A stretch of 64,000 nt of DNA from NCBI RefSeq assembly GCF_032854445.1, contig NC_088296.1, positions 1,304,001 through 1,368,000 of the forward strand, read 5' to 3'. Origin of the DNA: Liolophura sinensis (Eukaryota; Mollusca; Polyplacophora; Chitonida; Chitonidae). Shown piece by piece: positions 1 to 10,700 of this stretch. The notes under the pieces were generated by a model, which was not told the origin of the DNA, did not search any database, and saw only the letters and a program-made list of their open reading frames with translations. How positions within the stretch are numbered: position 1 is the first letter of the stretch; each line of letters opens with the position of its first letter. The translations under genes and the position numbers were made by a program.

Positions 1-115
1 CACGACACAGAAATACATGGGTACAGTTGCCACGACACAGAAATACATGGGTACAGTTGCCACGACACAGAAATACATGGGTACGGTCGCCACGACAGAT
101 ACACAGCCACTGTCG
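1..115. repeat. 30-bp tandem repeat at window start
   Basis: About three and a half copies of a 30-bp unit containing cacgacacagaaatacatgg, decaying to the right. The array may continue left of the window, inside intron 17 of unit 0. Confidence 0.8.
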
Positions 116-932
116 CCACGACGCGCAAACACACGGTCCCAGTCTCCACTACACACAAATACACTTTCATCCAACCTGACAAGAATTAGGCACCATCTTG
201 TCTAGGTATAAAACTCCTTTTATACATACGTCGCGACAAGATCTTTGTAGACTACACCCTAGGTGCAGAAAAAAGCCCTCTCATCACTGATGCAAGAGGA
301 TAATCCTTATGTACACTGCCCATAGGTACACTCCCCATAAGTACACTCCCCTTAGATATATACAGAAACACACCCATTATAAATGCGTCACGAATGGACA
401 ATGTTAGAACACAGCTAACGTACAGGCACAAACACACCTATAACATGCCTGTATCACGACCAGGCATCAACTTGTGTTGTTTTATTCAACACAGAAATCT
501 TATGTTCGTAGAACACAAGTGTTTTTTGTGTGTACTGAAAAAGGTGACGTCGAGTTGGCTGGGGATTCCTGAGGAAAAAGAGTATGAAACAACGATGCAC
601 TGTAGAACAGAGCTGTAACACAAGTGTTTCTTAAATTGCAAATCATAAGTAAATCAGTGGTCAAACGTTAGAAGTGACATCACCAATAAATTAATAAAAC
701 ATGTTAAATAAATGATCGACAAGACTGAAAACAACAATAAAGTTAGCCATCAAGCAGTTGATAAATGTATTCAGTCAGTTGGTTACACTGGTTACGTCTT
801 TTTTTACTACGAACAATTGGATACCGGTAACTATTGAAAACAAATTAGCTAATGGGCAATTTGAGAAAACCGCTGAAAAACAAAAAAGAACTAGTTATTG
901 TTTAATTATTGGGTATTTCGTCTCATTTGTAG
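116..932. other. Intron of unit 0, no recognised feature
   Basis: AT-rich sequence between the 30-bp repeat and exon 18 of unit 0. I see no exon, RNA gene or clear mobile element in it. Confidence 0.5.
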
Positions 933-1073
933 ATACCTTCATAAGACTCTGGACACATCTCTGATCCCGCGACAGAATGCGTTGTCCGCCATTGCCTCCA
1001 TCTCTCTTAATCCAGCAGGCAGAGGTCTCGCTTGGGACTTCACTAGGCAGAACTGGGACGTTCTCATGGAGAG
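933..1073 (+). CDS. Unit 0 exon 18
   Basis: The acceptor is tttgtag and the donor gtgagtg. The exon encodes YLHKTL...LAWDF...NWDVLME, the helical-domain segment found in all APN-type enzymes. Phase 2 in, phase 2 out. Confidence 0.88.
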
Positions 1074-2765
1074 GTGAGTGAGTGAGTGACAGTGTGCAAG
1101 CTCGTGGGTGGTTAAGTGAGTAAGTGCCTGATTGAGTAAGCGCACGAGTAAATAGATGAATGGGTTGCTGGGTGGGTGGGTTTGTGAATGCGGGCGTGAG
1201 TAAGTAGTTGTGTTAGTGATTAAATAGACGTGTGGGAGAGTCAATGACACTAGCACTAATGACCAATTCTGCATTTCTGTGGCTACCTGAAAGGGACCCA
1301 GAATCGACGTTGATTGGCTGACTGTCCAAATGGAGTGTTCTGGGGGTACATCTTGCACTCTTCGTCACACTTGAATAAATGCACCATAGCTAAATTCAGC
1401 TTAGGCAAGGCATAGCCAGAACTTACATATCTCTCACGTCAGCCAGTCAGAATCGATTCTGTATGCCTTTAAGAAGTGGTGGGTTTATCTTAATGAAAGC
1501 ATGGTTAAACACAAGAATATCTCACAATATCTTTTTGGCTGTGATACGTCGTAGTCTTTTTCAAAATAAAAATGGGTCGCATCCCTGGATGGTCAAACAC
1601 GTGCCTGGGTTTACTGGGAAGGTGAACTCTAAATGATGACTGGGGAATCACCACTCAGTTTTTCTTTATGAAAATCGGAAAAACAGACAAGAATTCAGAT
1701 TAGAGTTCAAATTTTGACAAATCCAATCTTTTGTTGTCACAGGTGCGTGGTTTTAATATTCAGATGAATTTCCACCGTTATTTCAGATACGGCTCCGGTG
1801 TGTCACTCTTGCCTCGATTGATTGACAGCGTGACGTCATCATTCAACACAGAATTTGAACTCCAGCAGGTAAGATTGTTAGGTGTGACGACATAGTCCTG
1901 TGTTGATTTACCGAACTTCAGGCCTGTACAGCAAAACATTTTTTCTTGCATATTTTTTCTTGAATTTTCTTAATTGACAAAATATGTATTTCCCTATGGA
2001 GATGAAAAATCTTTAAATTACCGTAAAGGAGAATTATTTTCAAAAAGAGAACCACAGCTTGTAATATCACAGAGATACTGGTTTTATTTATTTATTTGAA
2101 TGGCATTTTACTCGGTACTCAAGAATATTTCGCTTGAAATTTTTCACTATACCACGGAGATCAGCATTATTGGGGAGGGGAACCTGGCAAGGCCTGGGGA
2201 AAACCCCCACCCATCCGCGGGTTGCTGACAGAACTTCCCATGTACGGCCGGAAAGATAGCCAGCATGGACTGGACGAACTTACAGCGACCTTTGAGAGAC
2301 TCCTGGATCATTGCTCTGCGGTGGCACGCTGACCACCTCGGCAAAGGAGACATCCAATACTGGTTTTAGAATTAAAGGCTATATAGATTTCCTTGTATAA
2401 TACTGCCCGATACAGTTATACATCATCACTTTATTGCACTGCGGTTTCACAGGTTTCAAGTTTTGCTGCCCTTTGTACAAGGCTGGTGAGCTCCATAAAC
2501 ACATTAGCCACATTCCTCTGTTAGTCATCATCCTTTACAAGCGTGCGTCACCTTACCACTAAGAGGGAAAACAAATTTCTCGTTAACTAAAAAAAGATTA
2601 CAGTTGACACTTTTCCGGATTTTCAGATCAAGGACCTGGTTGAGAAGAATCCAGACCTTGGAACCGCCAAGGGAGCTTTTGAGCAGGCGATAGAAAAGGT
2701 GGAAGCTAACATCAAGTGGATGGAGAAGATGGAGGATGTGGTGCAAGAATGGCTAGAAAATAAAG
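933..2765 (+). CDS. M1 aminopeptidase unit 0, C-terminal part (exons 18-20)
   Basis: Three exons (933-1073, 1787-1868, 2627-2765) encode the end of the alpha-helical C-terminal domain of an M1 zinc aminopeptidase. Their lengths (141, 82 and 139 bases) and phases are exactly those of exons 18-20 of unit 1. Over exon 18 about half of the residues match unit 1 (for example LAWDF and NWD), so this is an older, diverged paralogous unit. The earlier exons lie left of the window. The last exon ends in phase 1 with a strong donor (AAAG/gtaagc). Joined to the exon at 4302 it reads on in frame through a GAC codon, with no stop codon between. The three coding exons are clear; whether this is the same transcript as unit 1 is inferred. 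Confidence 0.85.
1074..1235. repeat. Degenerate GAGT/GGGT-rich repeat after unit 0 exon 18
   Basis: The donor gtgagtg runs directly into gtgagtgagtgag and then degenerate gagtaag/gggtgg copies. It is a simple repeat that starts at a donor site. Confidence 0.6.
1787..1868 (+). CDS. Unit 0 exon 19
   Basis: The acceptor is atttcag and the donor gtaaga. The exon encodes YGSGVSLLPRLI...FNTEFELQQ, matching the FSTEYELQQ region near the C terminus of vertebrate APN. Confidence 0.88.
2075..2368 (-). mobile_element. tRNA-derived SINE (type B) with target-site duplication
   Basis: The sequence atactggtttta flanks the element at 2075-2086 and 2357-2368. The left end is a TTTA simple repeat (the SINE tail on the minus strand), followed by the ctcaagaatatttc core. 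The right end holds the tRNA-like head read on the minus strand. I recall this element as widespread in molluscs but cannot name the family with certainty. Confidence 0.75.
2627..2765 (+). CDS. Unit 0 exon 20, end of unit
   Basis: The acceptor is tttcag and the donor gtaagc. It encodes IKDLVEKNPDLG...ANIKWMEKMEDVVQEWLENK, the usual C-terminal helix of M1 enzymes. The exon does not stop: it ends in phase 1 at a strong donor. Reading on into the intron would stop at the first TAA of the 74-bp repeat. Its 3' end is the likely source of that repeat. Confidence 0.85.
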
Positions 2766-3735
2766 GTAAGCAGGTCTCAAGGAATTGGTGGAAGACAAAA
2801 GGTAACAAGTCATTGAGGGATGGCTACAGAACAAAGGTAAGCAACAGTTAATAAGGAATTGTTGGAAGACAAAAGGTGACAAGTCATTGAGGGATGGCTA
2901 CAGAACAAAGGTAAGCAACAGTTAATAAGGAATTGTTGGAAGACAAAAGGTGACAAGTCATTGAGGGGTGGCTACAGAACAAAGGTAAGCAACAGTTAAT
3001 AAGGAATTGTTGGATGACAAAAGGTGACGAGTCATTGAGGGATGGCTACAGAACAAAGGTAAGCAACAGCTAATGAGGAATTGTTGGAAGACAAAAGGTG
3101 ACAAGTCATTGAGGGATGGCTACAGAACAAAGGTCAGCAACAGTTAATAAGGAATTGTTGGAAGACAAAAGATAACAAGTCATTGTGGAATGGCTACAGA
3201 ACAAAGGTAAGCAACAGTTAATAAGGAATTGATAGAAGACAAAAGGTGACAAGTCATTGAGGGATGGCTACAGAACAAAGGTCAGCAACAGTTAATAACG
3301 AATTGTTAGAAGACAAAAGGTGACAAGTCATTGAGGGATGACTACAGAACAAAGGTAAGCAACCGTTAATAAGGAATTGTTGGATGACAAGGGATAACAA
3401 GTTATTGAGGAATGGCTGGAGAACAAAGGTAAGCAACAGTTAATAAGGAATTGATAGAAAACATATTACTTACTATGTCCTGGGGGGGATCTCTGGAAGA
3501 TGAAGGGAAGCCGCCATTAAAAGATTGCTGGAGGACATCAGATAGCAAGACATGAAGGAATGACTAGAGAACAAAGGTAAACAGTTCTCAACGAAATTGC
3601 TGGAGGACATATCACATAGTAAGTCCTGGATGAATGACTGAAAGATGAAGGTAAGTTGTCATTAAGGAATTTGTTAAAAGACATATCAGATAGCAAGACT
3701 TTGAGGAATGACCGGAAAATAAAGGTAAACATTGT
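2740..3735. repeat. 74-bp donor-junction minisatellite between units 0 and 1
   Basis: About nine good copies followed by about four diverged ones. Each copy contains a version of the end of unit 0 exon 20 plus its donor (GGCTGGAGAACAAAGgtaag against GGCTAGAAAATAAAGgtaag). The array starts at the real exon boundary. Most copies keep GT; a few have gtcagc. The right-hand copies are the most diverged. Confidence 0.85.
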
Positions 3736-3796
3736 CACACATTAAACATGCTTTGCACTTGCTTCAATTCATATCTTCTAAATTTGCGGGTCACTG

Positions 3797-4075
3797 TTTG
3801 AGTGAGTGAGTGAGTGCTTGGGGTTTAACGTCGTGCTGAACAATTTTTCAGTCATATGACGACGAAGGAATCCTTAGGGTGCATGTACGTGTAATGTGCC
3901 TCCTCGCGCAGGACGGATTTCCACCGCTCTTTTATCTAGTGCTGCTTCACTTAGACGCCTTACAGAAGGCAAGTAAGCCGCCCCGCCAGGGCCACTATAC
4001 TGATACGGGTCAACCAGTCGTTGCACTATTCCACTGTTTCAATGTTCGGGTACTCTGTAAACGCTTCTAAGGAAA
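3797..4075 (-). mobile_element. SINE (type A), minus strand, 5' truncated
   Basis: It starts with GAGT repeats, i.e. the CACT tail on the minus strand. It then has the core cagtcatatgacgacgaagg and ggacggatttccaccgctc, also found in the full plus-strand copy at 20163. The tRNA-like head is missing. Confidence 0.75.
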
Positions 4076-4301
4076 ACGGCAATCAGCAACCTGATGTAAT
4101 TGTGAATTACTGCTGTGTACTTGACGTCACTGTTGATGAAAACAGATACACAGAAAGTCGGGCATGTTTCAGGAAACAACAAAAAGCGTGAGTTGTGTCA
4201 TTCTGTGTGCGCTAAGCTGAAAGGTAAAAACGCATTCTATAGAGATAAATCTATGAAGAAAGTTACGAAATAGATACGAGGTTTAGTAACTGTATTTTCA
4301 G

Positions 4302-4710
4302 ACAAGCCAGATGATAAGGTGACAGACGTCCGCCTGCCGACCTCCCTTTCACCCTTGGAGTACCACGTCGAGCTTAAGCCTGACTTCTACGGAGATGACC
4401 CTGAAGCCTTCTCACTCCAAGGGTCTGTGACAATCCGCATGGAGTGTAAAGAGGCTACCAACAACATCACTTTGCACATTAATAAGCTAACGGTCGACCC
4501 TGCCAGTCTTACTGTGCAGAACGCGGCGGGAGTTGACTTACCTCACGACACGCCCCGTGAGGACAAGGATCGTCAGTTTTACATCATCCCCTTACCCCAG
4601 AACCTTACACCAGGGCAGGAGTACATAGTCACCATGCACTTCACCGGACCCCTCAAGGACGACCTCAGGGGTCTGTACCTCAGTCAGTATAAGAGGGACG
4701 ACCAAACTGT
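4302..4710 (+). CDS. Unit 1 exon 1 (residues 1-137)
   Basis: The acceptor is attttcag and the donor gtatgt. It encodes the start of the N-terminal beta domain: DKPDDK, then [17 protein letters not shown], and ends [13 protein letters not shown]. The exon enters in phase 1, taking a G from an upstream exon to make the Asp codon. A Met at 4319 is out of the first-exon context and is not a credible start. Confidence 0.92.
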
Positions 4711-7700
4711 GTATGTATTCTGCCCCGCTATTTATGACTGATACGTCCGTCAAGAAATCCACTACGTTTACAAGTGCATGCCTACCATAGCAGCGAGCTC
4801 CAGTATTTTGGCATTTCTAATGCTTCTTCCAAATTACTACACTATGTTTCCTTCATAGTTATTGTTTTCGTTAACGTTTTCTTTAGTTTTGCCTGAACAT
4901 AGCGATTCATGACATGCTTGACCGGCCAATTCTCTCAATAACTTGATTGAACATATCAGCTCTTTGCTGTAACGTTTTTACCCTTTGTTCTAGCATCTAT
5001 TGTTTGTTTCCCTGGCTCTACGCTTGTATTTGCCGTTTCTACTCTATTTGCTCGACCATCTCTACTTCTTGTTTTGCGCTCTCCGCTGCTTGTTTATCTG
5101 TTTCAACGCCTTTTTGTTGTCTCGACTCCTTGTGCTGCTGTCTCAACTCTTTGTGCTACTGTCTCAACTACCTGTGCTGCTGTCTCACCTCCTTGTGCTG
5201 CTGTCTCAGCTCCCTGTGCTGCTGTCTCAACTTCTTGTCCTGCTATCTCAACTCTTTGTGCTGCTGTCTCAACTCCCTGTGCTAGTATCCCAGCTCCTTG
5301 TGCTGCTATCTCAACTCTTAGTGCTACTATTCTCAGCTCCTTGTGCTGCTGTGTCACCTCCTTGTGCTGCTGTCTCATCTCTGTGCTGCTCTCTCGACTC
5401 CTTGTGCTGCTGTCTCATCTCTTTGTGTTCCTGTCTCAACTCTTTGTGCTGTTGTCTCAACTCCTTGTGCTGCTGTCTCAACTCTTTAAATGGTAGCGTC
5501 TGCTCATTGTGCTGCTGTCTCAACTCTTTGTGCTGATATCTCAACTACATGTGCTGCTGTCACAACTCCTTGTGCTGCTGTCTCAACTCTTTGTGCTGCT
5601 GTCTCAACTTCCTGTGCTGCTGTCTCAACTCTTTGTGCTGCTGTCTCAAATCCTTGGGCTGATATCTCAACTCTCTGTCCTGCTGTCACAACTATCTGTC
5701 CTGCTGTCACAACTACCTGTGCTGCTGTCTCAACTCCTTGTGCTGATGTCTCAACTCTTTAATTGGTAGCCTCTGCTCATTGTGCTGCTGTCTAAATTCT
5801 TTGTGCTGCTGTCTCAACTCTTTGATTTGTAGCCTCTGCTCCTTTGGTTGCTGTCTCAACTATTTAATTTGTTGTCTCTACTTCTTCTGTTGCCCTCTTG
5901 ATCTGTTTGTTGAGTTGCTGTTTCTACTCCGGCTCTACCTCTTGGCGTACCCACCTCTTGCTACGCCGTCATTACTTCATGTTTTGCCATCGTCACTCTG
6001 TTTTGGTCACCTCTTCTCTCAGATATATGACCACCAGCTTGTCCCAGCCTGCTGATGCCCGCAATACTCCACTATTCGTGTTGTCCTCTGTACTTTCTGA
6101 ACGTGAGCTTGTTCTTTCAGACACATGACCATCAGTTAGTCCCAGCCTACAGATGCCCACAAAGCCTTCTCTTTCTTTTGATGTCTCCACTTCTTGTGCT
6201 TCCCTCTCTACTTCCTGAATGTGAGCTTGTTCTTTCAGACACATGACCACCAGTTAGTCCCAGCCTACGGATGCCCACAAAGCCTTCCCTTTCTTTTGAT
6301 GTCTCCACTTCTTGTGATTTCTTCTCTACTTCCTGAATGTGAGCTTGTTCTTTCAGTCATATGACCATCGGTTAGTCCTAACCTTCGGTTGCCTACAAAA
6401 CCTTCTCTTTCTTCTGTTGTTCCCACTACTTGTGCTTCCCTCTCTACTTTCTGAATGTCTGCTTGTTCTTTCAGTCATATGACCATCGGTTAGTCCTAAC
6501 CTTCGGATGCCTACAAAACCTTCTCTTTCTTCTGTTGTTCCCACTACTTGTGCTTCCCTCTCTACTTCCTGAATGTCTGCTTGTTCTTTCAGTCATATGA
6601 CCATCGGTTAGTCCTAACCTTCGGATGCCTACAAAACCTTCTCTTTCTTCTGTTGTTCCCACTACTTGTGCTTCCCTCTCTATTTCCTGAATGTCTGCTT
6701 GTTCTTTCAGTCATATGACCATCGGTTAGTCCTAACCTTCGGATGCCTACAAAACCTTCTCTTTCTTCTGTTGTTCCCACTACTTGTGCTTCCCTCTCTA
6801 CTTCCTGAATGTGAGCTTGTTCTTTCAGACACATGACCATCAGTTAGTCCTAGCCTACAGATGCCCACAAAGCCTTCTCTTTCTTTTGATGTCTCCACTT
6901 CTTGTGATATCCTCTATTTTCTGAATGTGAGCTTGTTCTTTCAGACATATGACCATCTGTTACTCCCAGCCTACAGATGCCCACAAAGCCTTCTCTTTCT
7001 TCTGTTCTTCCCACTACTTGTGTTTTTCTCTCTACTTCCTGAACGTGTGCTTGTTCTTTCAGACATATGACCATCAGTTACTCCCAGCCTACATATGCCC
7101 ACAAAGCCTTCTCTTTCTTCTGTTCTTCCCACTACTTGTGTTTACTCTCTACTTCCTGAACGTGTGCTTGTTCTTTCAGATACATAACCATCAGTTAGTC
7201 CCAGCCTACAGATGCCCACAAAGCTTCCCCTTTCTTCTGTTGTTCCCACTATTTGTGTTTTCCTTTGTACTTCCTGAACTTCTAATTGTTCTTTCAGATA
7301 CATCATCATCAGTTAGTCCCAGCCTACAGATGCCCACAAAGCTTCCCTTTTCTTCTGTTGTTCCCACTATTTGTGTTTTCCTTTGTACTTCCTGAACTTC
7401 TAATTGTTCTTTCAGATACATGACCATCAGTTAGTCCCAGCCTACAGATGCCCATAAAGCTTCCCCTTTCTTCTGTTGTTCCCACTATTTGTGTTTTCCT
7501 TTGTACTTCCTGAACTTCTAATTGTTCTTTCAGATACATGACCATCAGTTAGTCCCAGCCTACAGATGCCCATAAAGCTTCCCCTTTCTTCTGTTGTTCC
7601 CACTATTTGTGTTTTCCTTTGTACTTCCTGAACTTCTAATTGTTCTTTCAGATACATGACCATCAGTTAGTCCCAGCCTACAGATGCCCACAAATCTTCC

Positions 7701-10700
7701 CTTTTCTTCTGTTGTTCCCAGTATTTGTGTTTTCCTTTGTACTTCCTGAACTTCTAATTGTTCTTTCAGATACATGACCATCAGTTAGTCCCAGCCTACA
7801 GATGCCCACAAAGCTTCCCTTTTCTTCTGTTGTTCCCACTATTTGTGTTTTCCTTTGTACTTCCTGAACTTCTAATTGTTCTTTCAGATACATGGCCACC
7901 ACTCAATTCCAGCCTACAGATGCTCGCAAAGCCTTCCCTTGTTTTGACGAGCCGGCCTTGAAGGCGGAGTTTAACATTATCCTTCTGAGGAAGCCTGACA
8001 GAATCTCACTGTCTAACATGCCCATTGTCAGGACTGTAAACAGGTACGGGATGTTGTGTGTGTGTTTGGTGCTGAGGGTAGGGCGTGAGGGGTTGGGGGG
8101 TAGGGTCGGGGGTGGGGGGTGGATTATCTGTTGGACTGTTTTAAAAGGAAATAAATTTCTTAGCTTAACCATACTGGAAATGAAAATTCAGTACCTTTGG
8201 CGTAAGAACATTTTAAATTGTTTATATTTTTTCTTAAGAAACTATAAGGTCTAGAAAGGGAGAAAAAAACAAGTAAAAGCTGGACCTTTCCTAGTTACTA
8301 CCATTTTGTAAACTTACATTATAATTAAACATATGGTCCCTTAGCCAGTGAGAAGACAGGGCTCCGGAAAATCCGCTTACGTAATTGGCAAAAATTATAT
8401 AGCGCCTTCCTGTAGCTGACATTTGACAGTAGATACTGGGAGCGAGACAGATACTGAAAGCAATGAAGGCTATACATTTTTATCTCCATAGGTTAAAGAG
8501 TTCAGGTCTAACTAGTGGCGGCAAGTTATTGTATGTCTACTGTGGTGAGCATACAATTACACGCTTACAAAAAGGCGTAACAAATCATGAACAGAAACCT
8601 GAATATTCTGAATTGTTTGGGCTTAACATCGTTTGAGGTTTTTTTGTCTTTTGTAAGGTCTAGCTGTAAGGCAATAATTAACTGTAATTATTCAATAATT
8701 CGCCGATGGCTTTATGTCAAAAGGTAGTTATGCTAGTTAACGAAGATTGGACAATTTTTCCGGGACTTTCCGGGTTCCGTCACCATACCATGACGTAAAT
8801 GACGTCATCGATGAACCTACTGTGAACCCAGGAGAAGCCTAGCGCCCTCTCCCATTCCTACCTCCATTTGGAACTATATCCCCTATGACGTCACAACTGC
8901 AGGTTACTTTAAAGACACATTTACGCTGAGAAACTTTCGTACTTCTATGTGTTAGCACACATCGTAAACCGCACATGAAGAAATAAAAAGCAAACGTTTC
9001 GTGTATCCTTTAAGGCTGATTCTTGACCCAGGCGTCTGGAGGTCAAGGGCATGGCAAAAAGTTGAGATGATTTCTACAAACGAACATCCTGCAAACAAAT
9101 GGAATGTTCGTGTCATCAACCCACGTACACATAAGTTGTATGGGTCCATGGAGATGTAGATAAATCACGATTTCATTCGTTTTTTTTTAACTGGATGCGG
9201 GCGGTATAAGTGGTCGAGGTGGAATAGATTGTCACGGACCAAACTACGCTGGCTGTCTGTTGTATAGGTCGCGGGTTCGAATACAAATCCAGCTAGGCCG
9301 GATGTGTGCTTGGCTAGGACTGTGGAATTTGTTTTGCATATAAATCTGATCATCGCCGAGAGGACTATTAAACATCAGAGTTAGAATTAAAACTCCAGTT
9401 AGATAAATGACAGAAAACATATCAACCTATCTTAAAATTAAAAAAAATAAAATCTTGACATGGTGAATGTGTTGCAGACAAGAAGCGTGTTTCTGCAACC
9501 CCCCCCCCCCCATTCCCACTCCTCCCTCCCCTCCTCCTCCCACCTCAATTTCTTTCATAAAAAACAAGTTATATACAGAAACTAGAACTGATACACACGC
9601 GAGAAATAAAGCTGCGGTTGGGCTAAAGCTATCATGAACGCTTGTGTTCTTTCTCTCTCAGGCCGGACGGTTTTGTGGCTGACGTTTACCAGAAAACCGT
9701 TAAGATGTCAACCTATTTACTGGCATTCATCATCTGTGACTTTACATACAGGGAAAAAATAACTGACGGAAATACGACGGTAAGTGAAGAGCAATGGACG
9801 TCCGAACGTGTATAGCCTAAATGTATCTATGTACAGAAGCAGTTTTTCAGGCATATGACGACGAGCAGTCTGTAGGTGAGTGTAAGCCCAACAGATACTC
9901 TATCTTTTTGTGTTAGGGCTGATCCATGCCAGAAAAGTGCTGCCGTCACTGAGGTGTCATGCCAAAGACACCAGACGTGACACCCCACCTACATTGTGCC
10001 AACCAGTCCTGTTTCCTTGCTCTAATCCCTCAGGAGAGACACAGGACGTCTGAATAACCGAATTAGCTATATGAATAGCTGTAAGTGCACTGGAATTTAA
10101 CGTGCAAAATAAGTCAAAAGAAAACTATAGGGCTGTTTTATACGTTGTGTTTCTAGCTGAAGTGCAGTGTACTGCTATGAAGCTGAAGTCGACATACCCA
10201 ATGCAGGTTGAGATTGGTCGACATGTCCCCAACTTTCGTTTGTTCATAATGTATGCACATGGTAACCGTCTATCTTCCTCCACAGTATCGGGTCTACGCT
10301 AGACCGGAAGCCATCGATCAGGCCGAGTACGCGCTGGAGACCGGTGTGAAAATCCTTCAATACTTCGAGACGTACTTCAACATCTCTTTCCCACTGCCCA
10401 AATTAGGTAAGGCTTTGTATGTCTCGATTCTATAGGTCGGCTCTTCTCTGCATATTGTGATTTTTCTGCAAAAACATCAACCATAGAAGAAAAAGGATAA
10501 GAAAAAGAATTAAATGCATTGTACCTTGTTTTACCTTCAACATCATCATAAAGATGTGTAGTATGGTAAGATTACGTGCTCATAAATTCACGTCCATCTT
10601 CAGATATGATCGCTATTCCTGACTTTTCTGCTGGAGCTATGGAGAACTGGGGCCTGATCACGTACAGAGAGACGGCTATGTTGTATGATCCCCTGACGTC

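Noticed and set aside
3879-4070. Candidate start exon with a hydrophobic stretch before exon 1
   Set aside because: The sequence is a minus-strand type A SINE also found elsewhere in the window, so the hydrophobic frame is accidental.
5000-5769. Long open frames on both strands with heptad-like repeats
   Set aside because: They follow from the 21-bp period, which is a multiple of three. Several frames are open at once, composition is that of the repeat, and the region lies inside intron 1.
6949-7395. 148-codon frame resembling the start of exon 2
   Set aside because: It is a run of decoy acceptor copies. Only the first dozen residues of each copy resemble the exon; the rest is pyrimidine-tract translation.
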